Shown one piece after another: positions 23,447 through 31,504 of a DNA stretch of 39,629 nucleotides. The DNA is from an uncultured Flavonifractor sp. (GTDB taxonomy: Bacteria > Bacillota > Clostridia > Oscillospirales > Oscillospiraceae): assembly GCA_947649225.1 (NCBI GenBank), contig CANSQX010000009.1, positions 1-39,629 on the forward strand, read 5' to 3'. The translations under genes and the position numbers were made by a program. Position 1 is the first letter of the stretch; every line of letters begins with the position of its first letter. Below the pieces are notes generated by a model. The model had not been told where the DNA came from. It did no database searches and saw nothing but the letters and a program-made list of their open reading frames with translations.

Positions 23447-23833
23447 ATGGGGGACATGCTGCGGGTGGCCGCCCTGGCGGTGGCCGCGGCCCTGTGCGCG
23501 GTGGTGGTCCGGAAGAACGTCCGGGAGATCGGCGTGGTGGTGGCCCTGGCGGCGGGAGCGGTTATTCTGACCCTCTCCTTAGACGCCATCGGCAGCGTCC
23601 GGGCGCTGATGGACAGGCTGGGGGAATTGGCCGGGCTCTCGCCCGCCGTGCTGGCCCCGGTGATCAAGACCGTGGGCATCGCCATCGTGGCCCGGGTGGC
23701 CTCCGAGGTCTGCCGGGACGCGGGGGAGGGGGGCATCGCCTCCTTTGTGGAGATCGCCGGGGCGGCTCTGGCCCTCCTGACAGCCCTGCCCCTGCTGGAG
23801 GCGGTGCTGGATACCATAACGGGCCTCCTGTAA
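23447..23833 (+). CDS. spoIIIAD: Stage III sporulation protein AD
   Basis: A 128-residue membrane protein with helices near residues 5-20, 28-45, 66-85 and 100-120. Family signals are VVRKNVREIGVVVALAAG, PVIKTVGIAIVARVASEVCR and DAGEGGIASFVEIAGAALAL. The length agrees with SpoIIIAD. ATG 23447 starts four bases after the spoIIIAC stop; a second ATG at 23456 is possible because neither has an ideal ribosome binding site. Translation is probably coupled to spoIIIAC. Confidence 0.93.
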   Translation: MGDMLRVAALAVAAALCAVVVRKNVREIGVVVALAAGAVILTLSLDAIGSVRALMDRLGELAGLSPAVLAPVIKTVGIAIVARVASEVCRDAGEGGIASFVEIAGAALALLTALPLLEAVLDTITGLL

Positions 23834-23861
23834 CGGGGCGCGGGGGAGAGAGGGAGTTGGA

Positions 23862-24965
23862 ATGATACGGCGATGGATGGCTCTGGCCGGGGTGCTTTTC
23901 CTATTAACTGGGCTGGGTACGGCCTCGGCCTCCAACGTGCTCCAGGCCCAGTCGGAGGCACTGGATCTGGAGGGTCTGGAGGAGTCGGCCCGGGACTACA
24001 TCGGGGATTTGAGCCTGGAGGACGGCGTCAGCCTGGAGGAGGGGCTGTCCTACATCCTGGACACAGGCAGCGGGCAGGTGTTTGGCGTGCTGAGGAAGGC
24101 CCTGCGCAGCGGCGTGCTGCTGGTGGTGGTCGTGGTGCTCTGCGGTCTGGCCGGGGGGCTATACAGCGGCGCGGGCGGGGGTCCGGCCGCTGACGCGGCC
24201 GCCTTGGCGGGCGCTCTGGCGGTGACGGCGGTATCAGTGGCCGATGTACACGCGCTCATCGGCATGGGCCGGACGGCCATCTCCCATATGGAGACCTTCT
24301 CCAAGCTGCTGATCCCGGCGGTGACGGCCGCAGCGGCGGCGGCGGGCTCTCCCGGCAGCGCGGTGGCCCGTCAGTTTGCCACCATGCTCTTTACCGACGT
24401 GCTGATGACCCTCATCAACCGTCTGCTCATGCCCCTGGTCTACGCCTATATTGCCGCGTCGGTGGGCTACGCCGCGCTGGGGAACGACGGCCTCAAGCGG
24501 ATTGGAGCCACCTTGAAATGGGTGGTGACCACCGTGCTGACAGCGGTGCTGATCGTCTTCGTGGGCTATCTGACGGTGAGCGGCGTGGTGGCGGGCACGG
24601 CCGATGCCGTCACCGTCAAGGCGGCCAAGTTTACCATGTCCAGCGTGGTGCCGGTGGTGGGGGGCATTTTGTCTGATGCGGCCGAGACCGTGCTGGCCGG
24701 GGCGGGGGTTTTGAAAAATGCAGTGGGGGTATTTGGTATGATCGTCATTCTATGCATCTGTATTGCGCCGTTCCTCTCCCTGGGCATCCACTACCTGACC
24801 TATAAGGCGGCCTCCGCTTTGACGGCCACGGTCTCCTCCGGCCGGGTGGCGGGGCTGGTGGACGCCATCGGCGGGGCGTTTGGACTGGTGCTGGGTATGA
24901 CGGGGGCCTGTGCCGTGCTGCTGCTCATCTCCCTGGTGTCGGCGGTAACGGCGGTGGTGGTGTGA
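23862..24965 (+). CDS. spoIIIAE: Stage III sporulation protein AE
   Basis: A 367-residue protein with an N-terminal signal-like helix (residues 5-22). A short extracytoplasmic segment follows (ALDLEGLEESARDYIG), then about seven membrane helices. Recognised parts are FSKLLIPAVTAAAAAAGS, KFTMSSVVPVVGGILSDAAE and the SLGIHYLTYKAASAL block. It is the largest membrane component of the SpoIIIA channel. GGGGGAGAGAGGGAG precedes the ATG. It overlaps spoIIIAF by one base. Confidence 0.95.
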   Translation: MIRRWMALAGVLFLLTGLGTASASNVLQAQSEALDLEGLEESARDYIGDLSLEDGVSLEEGLSYILDTGSGQVFGVLRKALRSGVLLVVVVVLCGLAGGLYSGAGGGPAADAAALAGALAVTAVSVADVHALIGMGRTAISHMETFSKLLIPAVTAAAAAAGSPGSAVARQFATMLFTDVLMTLINRLLMPLVYAYIAASVGYAALGNDGLKRIGATLKWVVTTVLTAVLIVFVGYLTVSGVVAGTADAVTVKAAKFTMSSVVPVVGGILSDAAETVLAGAGVLKNAVGVFGMIVILCICIAPFLSLGIHYLTYKAASALTATVSSGRVAGLVDAIGGAFGLVLGMTGACAVLLLISLVSAVTAVVV

Positions 24966-25462
24966 TGGAGCTGGTGCGCAGCTGGCTGCTGGGGCTCACC
25001 TGTGCGGCCATGATCACCGCCCTGGCCGAGGCGCTGACCCCGCCGGGGACGGTGCGGAAGATCGGCCGCCTCACCGGGGGGCTGGTGCTGTTGCTGGCCA
25101 TGGTGCAGCCGGTGCTCCGGCTGGATGAGGGGACCATGGCCCGGGCGCTGGCCCGGTACCGGGCCGAGCTCTCGGCCTATGACGGGGCGCTGGAGGCCGA
25201 AAACCAGGCCCTGGCAAAAGGTATCATAGCCGAGCAGTCGGGCGCATATATTCTGGACAAGGCGGGCGCACTGGGCATCACCTGCCCTCTGGAAGTGGAG
25301 GTGGAGACCCAGGCAGAGGAGGGCGGCTGGCCCGTCCCCTGCGGAGTCACGGTCCGGGGCGGCCTGACCGCCGGGGAGCGGGAGGCGCTGGCCCGGCAGA
25401 TTGAGGCCGACTTCGCCATTCCGGTGGAGCGGCAGAGCTACGAAAGCGGTGAGAGCGGATGA
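24965..25462 (+). CDS. spoIIIAF: Stage III sporulation protein AF
   Basis: A 165-residue protein with two N-terminal membrane helices (about 7-24 and 37-52), as in the family. An extracellular ring-building-motif-like domain follows, at about 75-165. Family cues are SWLLGLTCAAMITALAEAL, then PPGTVRKIGRLTGGLVLLLA. ATG 24965 shares one base with the spoIIIAE stop, and its own stop overlaps spoIIIAG by four bases. A start one codon upstream (GTG 24962) would also be open but is less likely. Confidence 0.92.
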   Translation: MELVRSWLLGLTCAAMITALAEALTPPGTVRKIGRLTGGLVLLLAMVQPVLRLDEGTMARALARYRAELSAYDGALEAENQALAKGIIAEQSGAYILDKAGALGITCPLEVEVETQAEEGGWPVPCGVTVRGGLTAGEREALARQIEADFAIPVERQSYESGESG

Positions 25463-25989
25463 AAGGCAGGGAGCCGGGGGGCTGGGGAAAAAAGCTGGCC
25501 AGATGTTTGGAGAAGTACAAATTTGTCCTTCTGGTGATCCTGGCGGGGCTGGTGCTGCTGATGCTCCCGGCCTTCCAGGAGGAGGCCGGGGGTGCGCCGG
25601 AGCCGGCCGCCCGGGCCGAGGCTTCCGGGACCTTCGACCGGGCCGGGCTGGAGGCGCGCCTGGAGGACGCCCTCTCCCGGATCGACGGGGCGGGGCGGGT
25701 CCGGGTGGTGCTCACGGTGCGCAGCGGCGCCCGGCAGATCCTGGCCCAGGACGGCCGGACCACCGAAAAGGGGGAGGAGCTGGACTCCCAAGTCAACACT
25801 GTGATCCTCTCCCGGGGAACCGGGGTGGAGGAGGCGGTGGCTCTCCAGGAGATCGCCCCCCAGTTTCAGGGTGCGCTGGTGGTCTGCCCCGGCGGGGATG
25901 ACCCGGCGGTCCGGCTGGCCATCACCGGGGCGGTCGCCGACCTCACAGGGCTGGGGGCCGACAGGATCTCGGTCTGCCGGGGAAATTGA
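25459..25989 (+). CDS. spoIIIAG: Stage III sporulation protein AG (ring-forming channel protein)
   Basis: A 176-residue bitopic protein with a short cytoplasmic part, one membrane helix (about 20-39), and an extracytoplasmic domain. The domain carries LEARLEDALSRIDGAGRVRV and the C-terminal AITGAVADLTGLGADRISV. SpoIIIAG forms a large ring in the intermembrane space between mother cell and forespore. The length is shorter than B. subtilis SpoIIIAG (about 229). The ATGA overlap with spoIIIAF shows coupling. Confidence 0.94.
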   Translation: MKGREPGGWGKKLARCLEKYKFVLLVILAGLVLLMLPAFQEEAGGAPEPAARAEASGTFDRAGLEARLEDALSRIDGAGRVRVVLTVRSGARQILAQDGRTTEKGEELDSQVNTVILSRGTGVEEAVALQEIAPQFQGALVVCPGGDDPAVRLAITGAVADLTGLGADRISVCRGN

Positions 25990-26074
25990 CCCTTGCACCG
26001 GCGTGCGGATACGCTCCGCCGGAATTCAAGCAGTGTGCAAACCGGGAATCCCGGGAATGAAGAGGAGGAACTCA

Positions 26075-26701
26075 ATGATGAAGCTCTGGAAACGAAATGC
26101 AGTGGTGGCGGCCATCGTCCTGTTTGTGTGTGCGGCGGTCTATCTCAACTGGTCCTATCAGAATGAGAACAAGGACACGGCGGATGTGGGCAAGACCCTG
26201 GGGCAGGCGTCGCTGGTAGGGGCCCCGGCGGACCCGCTGCTGGACGGGGCCAGCGCCCCGGCGTCCACGCCGTCCGTCCCGGAGACCAGTTCAGATCCCG
26301 CAGCCAGCCCCAGCCCAGAGGCCACCCCCGCACCTGCGGCCCAGTCCAGCGGTTATTTTGCCGCCGCCCGGCTCAACCGGCAGCAGGCCCGGGATTCGGC
26401 CCTCTCCCTGCTCCAGCAGGCCTCTGAGGGCGACTCGGCCAGCGAGGCCATGCGGGAGGAGGCGGTGGCCACCATCCAGACCCTGGCCGATTTTACGGTC
26501 TCCGAGGCCCAGATTGAAAATCTGATCACCGCCAAGGGCTATGCCGACTGTGTGGCCTTTATCGGGGACAGCAGCGTGTCGGTGGTGGTATCCACCGTGA
26601 GCGGAGGACTTACCGACGCGGATATTGCAAAAATCACCGAGATTGTCACTGGGGAGACCGGCCTCAAGGCCAGCCAGATCACCATCATCGAGGCGGAGTA
26701 G
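26075..26701 (+). CDS. spoIIIAH: Stage III sporulation protein AH (ring-forming channel protein)
   Basis: A 208-residue bitopic protein. A membrane helix at about 9-27 ends in AVYLNWSY, the typical SpoIIIAH motif. A Pro/Ala/Ser-rich linker (residues 50-95) follows, then the ring-building domain with ARLNRQQARDSALSLLQQAS and DFTVSEAQIENLITAKGYAD. In B. subtilis it binds forespore SpoIIQ across the septum. ATG 26075 (with an adjacent ATG 26078) follows AGGAGG (26063-26068). The longer frame back to 25871 overlaps spoIIIAG and is rejected. It is the last gene of the operon, before a terminator. Confidence 0.94.
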   Translation: MMKLWKRNAVVAAIVLFVCAAVYLNWSYQNENKDTADVGKTLGQASLVGAPADPLLDGASAPASTPSVPETSSDPAASPSPEATPAPAAQSSGYFAAARLNRQQARDSALSLLQQASEGDSASEAMREEAVATIQTLADFTVSEAQIENLITAKGYADCVAFIGDSSVSVVVSTVSGGLTDADIAKITEIVTGETGLKASQITIIEAE

Positions 26702-26733
26702 GGGGCGGCTCCACAGTAAAAGACGCCCGGACG

Positions 26734-26767
26734 GCGCGGTATGCAGCATGCATACCGTGCTGTTTTT
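26734..26767 (+). terminator. Rho-independent terminator of the spoIIIA operon
   Basis: A 12-bp stem pairs GCGCGGTATGCA (26734-26745) with 26749-26760 (one G-T pair), with a GCA loop. TGTTTTTT follows. Confidence 0.93.
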
Positions 26768-26798
26768 TGCTGCGGCCGCCTTCCGGCTGAAAAAGAAG

Positions 26799-26826
26799 TT
26801 GTAATTTCCCGCGTTTGTGGTACAAT
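26799..26826 (+). promoter_or_regulatory. Sigma-A-type promoter for the asp23/yqhY gene
   Basis: -35 TTGTAA (26799-26804) and -10 TACAAT (26821-26826) are 16 bases apart, right after the spoIIIA terminator. The start codon is at 26910. Confidence 0.65.
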
Positions 26827-26909
26827 GGGGGCAAGAACAGGAGCAGCCACGCCGGAGTCCCTATCCGGGCCCGGGGGCGGCCTGCGCCGCAAAAAGGAGC
26901 GTGACCGGT

Positions 26910-27296
26910 ATGTCTGACACAAGAGAGTACGTTTCCCGTCCCGATGAGCTGGGGAACATCCATATATCGGAGGAGGTGCTGGCTGTCATCGCCGCCGCCG
27001 CCGCCCTGGAGGTGGGGGGCGTGGGCAGTCTGGCCGCCAACCTGGGCCCCGAGCTGGCCGAGCTGCTGGGGGGCAAAAAGAACTTGGCCAAGGGTATCCA
27101 TATCAGCGTGGAGGAGGAGAGCGTCCGGGTGGATGTGGCCCTCCTCATCAAATACGGCTTTACCATCCCCGACGTGGCCCGTGCGGTGCAGGAGGCCGTG
27201 TACAGCGCCATTGAGAACACCAGCGGTCTGACCGTGGAATGCGTGAACGTCCAGGTCTCCGGCATCACCTTTGAGCGCGAGCACAAGAAGGGATAA
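26910..27296 (+). CDS. Asp23/Gls24 family envelope stress response protein (YqhY-like)
   Basis: A 128-residue protein of the Asp23/DUF322 family. Visible blocks are GNIHISEEVLAVIAAAAALE and GVGSLAANLGPELAELLGGK, then GIHISVEEESVRVDVALLIK and GLTVECVNVQVSGITFE. In B. subtilis yqhY lies between accC and nusB and is tied to acetyl-CoA carboxylase control. Here accBC are absent and the gene follows spoIIIA directly. ATG 26910 has AAAGGAG at 10 bases; the longer frame from 26817 starts in the promoter and is rejected. Its own promoter and terminator make it probably monocistronic. Confidence 0.92.
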   Translation: MSDTREYVSRPDELGNIHISEEVLAVIAAAAALEVGGVGSLAANLGPELAELLGGKKNLAKGIHISVEEESVRVDVALLIKYGFTIPDVARAVQEAVYSAIENTSGLTVECVNVQVSGITFEREHKKG

Positions 27297-27306
27297 GCGC
27301 GCCACC

Positions 27307-27349
27307 GGCCGGACGGCGGGAATGACAGTTTTCCGCCGTCCGGCCTTTT
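27307..27349 (+). terminator. Terminator after asp23/yqhY
   Basis: A perfect 13-bp stem pairs GGCCGGACGGCGG (27307-27319) with 27333-27345, with a 13-base loop and TTTT following. Confidence 0.9.
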
Positions 27350-27395
27350 GCGCCTTTCCGCCCCGGCGGACGGATACGCCGGGACGCCTCATAAA

Positions 27396-27525
27396 GGAAC
27401 CTCTGATTTACCCTCCGCGCACGTCTTAACGGCAAATGTTCCGCTGGGATTCCTGCGCTGTTTATTCCTTGCCGGACAAAAAATGTGCTCGCCAATCCAT
27501 ACACGCCGGTGAAATCAGAGGTTCC
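27396..27525. repeat. MITE-like inverted-repeat element, family B, with 4-bp flanking duplication
   Basis: A 130-bp segment with perfect 14-bp terminal inverted repeats, GGAACCTCTGATTT (27396-27409) and AAATCAGAGGTTCC (27512-27525). It is directly flanked by TAAA on both sides (27392-27395 and 27526-27529). No convincing coding sequence lies inside. The form fits a non-autonomous transposon leaving a 4-bp target duplication, as IS5-related elements do. The ends differ from family A, and only one copy is seen here. Confidence 0.8.
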
Positions 27526-27572
27526 TAAAGAGTCTGATAAGGAATTCTAAAGGAAACTTAAAAAGTAAGGGT

Positions 27573-27601
27573 TTATTTTCTATGCAGGGATGGTGTATAA
27601 T
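27573..27601 (+). promoter_or_regulatory. Promoter for the nusB operon
   Basis: A perfect -10 TATAAT lies at 27596-27601. The -35 region is weak (TTATTT around 27573-27578, 17-base spacer). It lies in AT-rich DNA just downstream of repeat element B, about 70 bases before nusB. Confidence 0.6.
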
Positions 27602-27669
27602 ACAGAATACCTATCCATGCTGGAGCGTGAGAGAAAGAAGCGGGCTCCGCCCGCCAGGGAGGATGCCGC

Positions 27670-28185
27670 ATGACCAGAACCAACGCCCGAGAGATCGCCG
27701 TCCATTTCACCTTTGAGCTGAGCTTCACCGGCCAGACTGCCGGGGAGCTGTTGGAGCAGTCCCTGAACCGCCCGACCTTCGCGGCGGTGGGGGAGGAGGA
27801 GCCCCTCTACGCCGAATTTCCCAACCAGAAGCAGCGGGCCTATATCGAGACCCTGGTCCGCGGCGCCTATGAGCACCTGCCCGAGCTGGATGGCTACATC
27901 TCCAAATACGCCATAGGCTGGAGCTTCTCCCGCATCTCCCGGGTGGTGATTGCCATTCTGCGGGTGGCTATGTACGAGGTGCTGTACATGCAGGATATCC
28001 CCAACGCCGCCGCCATCAACGAGGCGGTGGAGCTCACCAAGCACTACGAGTCCGGCGAGGTGGCCGCCTTCGTGAACGGGATTATGGGCTCCTTTGTCCG
28101 AAACGAGTGCCCGACAGAGCCCGTCCGTACCCCCGCCGCCCCCGAGGAGGGGACCTTTGACCCCGCCCCCGGCGGGCAGGAGTAG
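27670..28185 (+). CDS. nusB: Transcription antitermination factor NusB
   Basis: A 171-residue all-helical protein. It starts MTRTNAREIAVHFTFELSFT and has the C-terminal signature IAILRVAMYEVLYMQDIPNA, then AINEAVELTKHYESGEVAAF and FVNGIMGSF. NusB binds boxA RNA with S10 (NusE) and supports rRNA antitermination. It is longer than the usual 130-140 residues, due to an N-terminal insertion near residue 40 and a Pro-rich tail of about 20 residues. GGGAGGA precedes the ATG. It is the first gene of a long run ending at recN. Confidence 0.93.
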   Translation: MTRTNAREIAVHFTFELSFTGQTAGELLEQSLNRPTFAAVGEEEPLYAEFPNQKQRAYIETLVRGAYEHLPELDGYISKYAIGWSFSRISRVVIAILRVAMYEVLYMQDIPNAAAINEAVELTKHYESGEVAAFVNGIMGSFVRNECPTEPVRTPAAPEEGTFDPAPGGQE

Positions 28186-28189
28186 GGCC

Positions 28190-29134
28190 ATGCGGACCCT
28201 GGGCATCGACACCAGTAACTACACCACCTCGGCGGCGGTCTTCGACGGGCTGGACGGCGTGAACGAGGGCCGCCTCTTGGATGTGAGGCCCGGCGAGCTG
28301 GGCCTGCGGCAGAGCGACGCCCTCTTTCAGCACGTGAAGCACCTGCCCGGCCGGCTCGCGGCCCTGCGGCGGCAGGGGGTGCTGGCGGAGATCGGGGCCG
28401 TGGCCGCCTCCACCCGCCCCCGGGCGGTGGAGGGCTCCTACATGCCCTGCTTTCTGGCGGGAGAGGGGCAGGGGAGAGCCCTGGCCGATGTGCTGGGCGT
28501 CCCCTTTTTCCCGGTCTCCCACCAGCAGGGGCACCTGGCCGCCGCCGCCTGGTCGGCGGGCCGGCTGGAGCTCCTGGACGCCCCCCTGCTGGCCTGGCAC
28601 CTGTCAGGGGGTACCACCGAGCTGCTCTACGTGGAGCCCGAGGGGGGCAATGTGCATGCGGAGCGGATCGGCGGCACCAACGATATCTCGGCGGGGCAGC
28701 TCATCGACCGCACCGGCGTGTTGCTGGGGCTGGCCTTTCCGGCGGGGAAGGCCCTGGACGCCCTCAGCAGCCAGGCGGACGCGGATCGGAACTACGCTGT
28801 CAAGCTCAGCGGGCTGACGTTTTCCCTGTCCGGCATGGAAAACCAGGTCAAAAAGCTGCTGGCGGAAGGGGAGAAACCGGCCAACATCGCCCGGTTTACC
28901 CTGAATACAGTGGCCGGCGTGGTACACCGCGCCACAGCAGAGGCCCAGAACCGCTGGCCCGGCCTGCCGGTGCTCTGCTCCGGCGGGGTGGCCTCCAATA
29001 CCCGGCTGCGCTGGGTACTGACAGAATTCTGCCAGGCCGTCTTTGCCCAGCCTCAATACGCCGCCGACAACGCCATGGGACCGGCCATTCTGGCCCGCCG
29101 CCTGCTGAGGGAGGGGAGCAACCCTTGCCAGTGA
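28190..29134 (+). CDS. TsaD/Kae1-like M22 family protein (divergent paralogue)
   Basis: A 314-residue ASKHA-fold protein of the TsaD/Kae1/Qri7 (peptidase M22) family. It starts MRTLGIDTSNYTTSAAVFDG and contains SHQQGHLAAA (the HXXXH metal motif), LSGGTTELLYVE (SGGHTEL in true TsaD) and CSGGVASNTRLR. The TsaD GPGLxGSL segment is replaced by STRPRAVEGSYMPCF. It is therefore probably not the t6A enzyme itself but the clostridial paralogue found next to xseA, whose role is unknown to me. ATG 28190 lies four bases after the nusB stop, and its end overlaps xseA. Confidence 0.82.
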   Translation: MRTLGIDTSNYTTSAAVFDGLDGVNEGRLLDVRPGELGLRQSDALFQHVKHLPGRLAALRRQGVLAEIGAVAASTRPRAVEGSYMPCFLAGEGQGRALADVLGVPFFPVSHQQGHLAAAAWSAGRLELLDAPLLAWHLSGGTTELLYVEPEGGNVHAERIGGTNDISAGQLIDRTGVLLGLAFPAGKALDALSSQADADRNYAVKLSGLTFSLSGMENQVKKLLAEGEKPANIARFTLNTVAGVVHRATAEAQNRWPGLPVLCSGGVASNTRLRWVLTEFCQAVFAQPQYAADNAMGPAILARRLLREGSNPCQ

Positions 29135-30348
29135 CAACCGATGAGATCCCCGTCCTCAGTGTCACCCAGGTGAATCAGTACCTGAAGGGCCTGCTGGACC
29201 GGGACGGGCTCCTCTCCGGCCTGTACGTCCGGGGGGAGATCTCCAACTATAAGACCTACCCCTCGGGGCACCACTACTTTTCGCTCAAGGACGCCGGGGG
29301 GGCCATCCGGTGCGTGATGTTCAAGCGGGAGGCCCTGTCCCTCCGTTTCCGCCCGGAAAACGGGATGCAGGTCACCGCCTATGGGCGGGTCACCGTCTTC
29401 CCCCGGGACGGTCAGTACCAGCTCTATTGCAGCGCCCTCCGGCCCGACGGGGTGGGGGAGCTCTGCCTGGCCTTTGAGCAGCTCAAGGAAAAGCTGTGGA
29501 AGGAGGGCCTCTTTGACGAGGCCCATAAAAAGCCCATCCCACGGTTTCCCGGGCGGATCGCCCTCATTACCTCCCCGGCGGGGGCGGCGGTGCGGGATAT
29601 GCTCCGCATCCTGGGGGCCCGCTGGCCCATGGCGGAGATTCTGGTCCTGCCGGTGCGGGTCCAGGGGGCGGAGGCCCCCGGGGAGCTCTGCGCCGCCATC
29701 GCGTGGGCCAACCGGCACCGGGTTGCCGACCTGCTGATCACGGGCCGGGGGGGCGGCTCCATGGAGGACCTGTGGGCCTTCAACGACGAGAGCGTGGCCC
29801 GGACCATCTTTGCCTCTCAGATCCCGGTGATTGCCGCTGTGGGCCACGAGCCAGACGTGACCATCGCCGACTACGTGGCCGATCTGCGGGCGGCCACCCC
29901 CTCCAATGCCGCCGAGCTGGCGGTCCCCGACCAGAACGAGCAGTACGAGCGGCTGTCTCAGCTGGCGCGCCGCATGGCCAAGGGGCTGGAGCACCGGCTC
30001 TCGGCGGCCCGGGACGCCCTGGACCGCTGCCGGGAGAGCCGGGTTCTTCAGGACCCGGGGGCCTTTACAGCGGGACGCCGGGTGCTGCTGGACTACCAGC
30101 GTGCCCGGCTGGGGAGCGGCCTGTCCGCCGCCGTGGGCCGGGAGCGGGCCCGCTTTGCCCGCCTGGCCGCCGGACTGGACGCCATGAGCCCCCTAAAGGT
30201 CCTGGGGCGGGGCTATGCCATCCCCAGCGGGGCGGATGGCACGGTGGTCCGCTCGGTGGGGGACGTATCCCCCGGCGATTCTCTGACCGTCCGGGTGCGG
30301 GACGGGGCAATTCCCTGTGTGGTGAAAGGAAGCGGAGACAATGGCTGA
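29125..30348 (+). CDS. xseA: Exodeoxyribonuclease VII large subunit
   Basis: A 407-residue protein. The N-terminal OB-fold domain (residues 1-100) starts VLSVTQVNQYLKGLLDRD, with LYVRGEISNYKTYPSGHHYF. The catalytic domain has RIALITSPAGAAVRDMLRIL, DLLITGRGGGSMEDLWAFND and AAVGHEPDVTIADYVADLRA. A coiled coil follows, and the C-terminal motif LKVLGRGYAI is present. With XseB it degrades single-stranded DNA to short oligonucleotides. There are two possible starts: TTG 29125 (6 bases after GGGGAG) and GTG 29131, which shares GTGA with the upstream stop. There is no in-frame ATG at this point. Confidence 0.96.
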   Translation: MPVTTDEIPVLSVTQVNQYLKGLLDRDGLLSGLYVRGEISNYKTYPSGHHYFSLKDAGGAIRCVMFKREALSLRFRPENGMQVTAYGRVTVFPRDGQYQLYCSALRPDGVGELCLAFEQLKEKLWKEGLFDEAHKKPIPRFPGRIALITSPAGAAVRDMLRILGARWPMAEILVLPVRVQGAEAPGELCAAIAWANRHRVADLLITGRGGGSMEDLWAFNDESVARTIFASQIPVIAAVGHEPDVTIADYVADLRAATPSNAAELAVPDQNEQYERLSQLARRMAKGLEHRLSAARDALDRCRESRVLQDPGAFTAGRRVLLDYQRARLGSGLSAAVGRERARFARLAAGLDAMSPLKVLGRGYAIPSGADGTVVRSVGDVSPGDSLTVRVRDGAIPCVVKGSGDNG

Positions 30349-30574
30349 GAAAAAACCGACATTTGAGCAGTCCATGGCCCGCCTGGAGGAGATCGTCCGC
30401 CTGCTGGAGCAGGGGGACGCCCCCCTGGAGGACTCCATGGCGCTCTTTGAGGAGGGCACGGCCCTGATTAAAAAATGCGGGACTCAGTTGGACAAGGCGG
30501 AGCAGAAGGTCGGCAAGCTGCTGGCTGGGCCGGACGGGGCTCCCGTCCGCGCCCCCTTCACGGGGGAGGGCTAG
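30341..30574 (+). CDS. xseB: Exodeoxyribonuclease VII small subunit
   Basis: A 77-residue helical protein with the XseB signature FEQSMARLEEIVRLLEQGD, then PLEDSMALFEEGTALIKKC and LDKAEQKVGKLL. It binds the coiled-coil part of XseA in several copies. ATG 30341 overlaps the xseA end by 8 bases, supporting coupled synthesis. Length is normal for the family. Confidence 0.95.
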   Translation: MAEKKPTFEQSMARLEEIVRLLEQGDAPLEDSMALFEEGTALIKKCGTQLDKAEQKVGKLLAGPDGAPVRAPFTGEG

Positions 30575-30576
30575 CC

Positions 30577-31479
30577 GTGGAGATTTGGCAGGAGATGGAA
30601 TATCAGAAGGAATATGAGCGGTGCCGGGCGATGGCCGAGGACGCCCTGGACCGCTGCTTTCAGGAGGCGCTCCCCCAGCGGCGTCTGCTGGAGGCTATGC
30701 GCTATAGCCTGCTGGCCGGGGGCAAGCGCATCCGGCCGGTGCTGGCCCTCCAGTTCTGCAAGGCGGCCTGCGGGGCGGCGGAGCCCGCTCTGGGCTACGC
30801 CTGTGCAGTGGAAATGCTTCACACCTATTCCCTGATTCACGACGACCTGCCCTGTATGGACAACGACGATCTGCGCCGGGGCAAGCCCACCTGTCACCGG
30901 GCCTTTGACGAGTACACCGCCGTTCTGGCGGGGGACGCCCTCCAGGCGGCTGCCTTCGCCAAGCTGGCAGGGGCGGAGGGGCAGAGTTCCCGGAGCCGGG
31001 CCGCCGCCTGCGCCGTGCTGGCCGAAGCCGCCGGAGCCTATGGTATGTGCGGCGGGCAGCAGCTGGACATGGAGGGGGAGGGCCGTCCTCTGACGGCGGA
31101 GGAGCTGGACCGCATCAACACCGGGAAGACCGCCGCCCTGCTGGAGGCCGCCTGCGTGCTGGGCCTGCTGGCGGCGGAGGTGCCGCCGGAGGACCCCCGG
31201 ATTGGGGCCGCCCGGCAGTACGCCCGGGCCCTGGGGCTGGCGTTCCAGATCCAGGACGACATCCTGGACGCCACCGCCGGGACCGAGGCGCTGGGGAAGC
31301 CCGCAGGCTCCGACGCGGTCAACGGGAAGCACACCTATGCCACCCTGCTGGGCCTGGAGGCCTGCGTGCGGCTGGTGGGGGAGCAGACGGAGACCGCCCG
31401 GGACGCTCTGGAGATTTTTGGGGAAAACCGGTCTTTTCTGGACTGGTTTTCCGTCTGGATGGCGATGCGTGCCAACTGA
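30577..31479 (+). CDS. ispA: Polyprenyl synthetase, farnesyl diphosphate synthase type
   Basis: A 300-residue trans-prenyltransferase. The first Asp-rich motif is DDLPCMD (89-95), with the two-residue insertion typical of bacterial FPP synthases. The second is QIQDDILD. Tyr84, five residues before the first motif, fits a short C15 product. Other family blocks are SLLAGGKRIRPVLALQ and GQQLDMEGEG. It makes FPP from IPP and DMAPP and thus uses the output of dxs two genes downstream. Start choice: GTG 30577 after GGGGGAGGG, two bases after the xseB stop. The open frame extends upstream through xseB without need. Confidence 0.95.
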   Translation: MEIWQEMEYQKEYERCRAMAEDALDRCFQEALPQRRLLEAMRYSLLAGGKRIRPVLALQFCKAACGAAEPALGYACAVEMLHTYSLIHDDLPCMDNDDLRRGKPTCHRAFDEYTAVLAGDALQAAAFAKLAGAEGQSSRSRAAACAVLAEAAGAYGMCGGQQLDMEGEGRPLTAEELDRINTGKTAALLEAACVLGLLAAEVPPEDPRIGAARQYARALGLAFQIQDDILDATAGTEALGKPAGSDAVNGKHTYATLLGLEACVRLVGEQTETARDALEIFGENRSFLDWFSVWMAMRAN

Positions 31480-31504
31480 ATCGATACACAAAGGAGATTT
31501 CAGC

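Noticed and set aside
22579..23961. A 460-residue minus-strand open frame over spoIIIAB-AD
   Set aside because: It spans several coupled spoIIIA genes on the opposite strand and is rich in Arg, Pro, Ser and Gln; no ribosome binding site or family resemblance.
25871..26074. Extended N-terminus for spoIIIAH
   Set aside because: It would overlap spoIIIAG in another frame. The AGGAGG site and the membrane-helix start fit ATG 26075.
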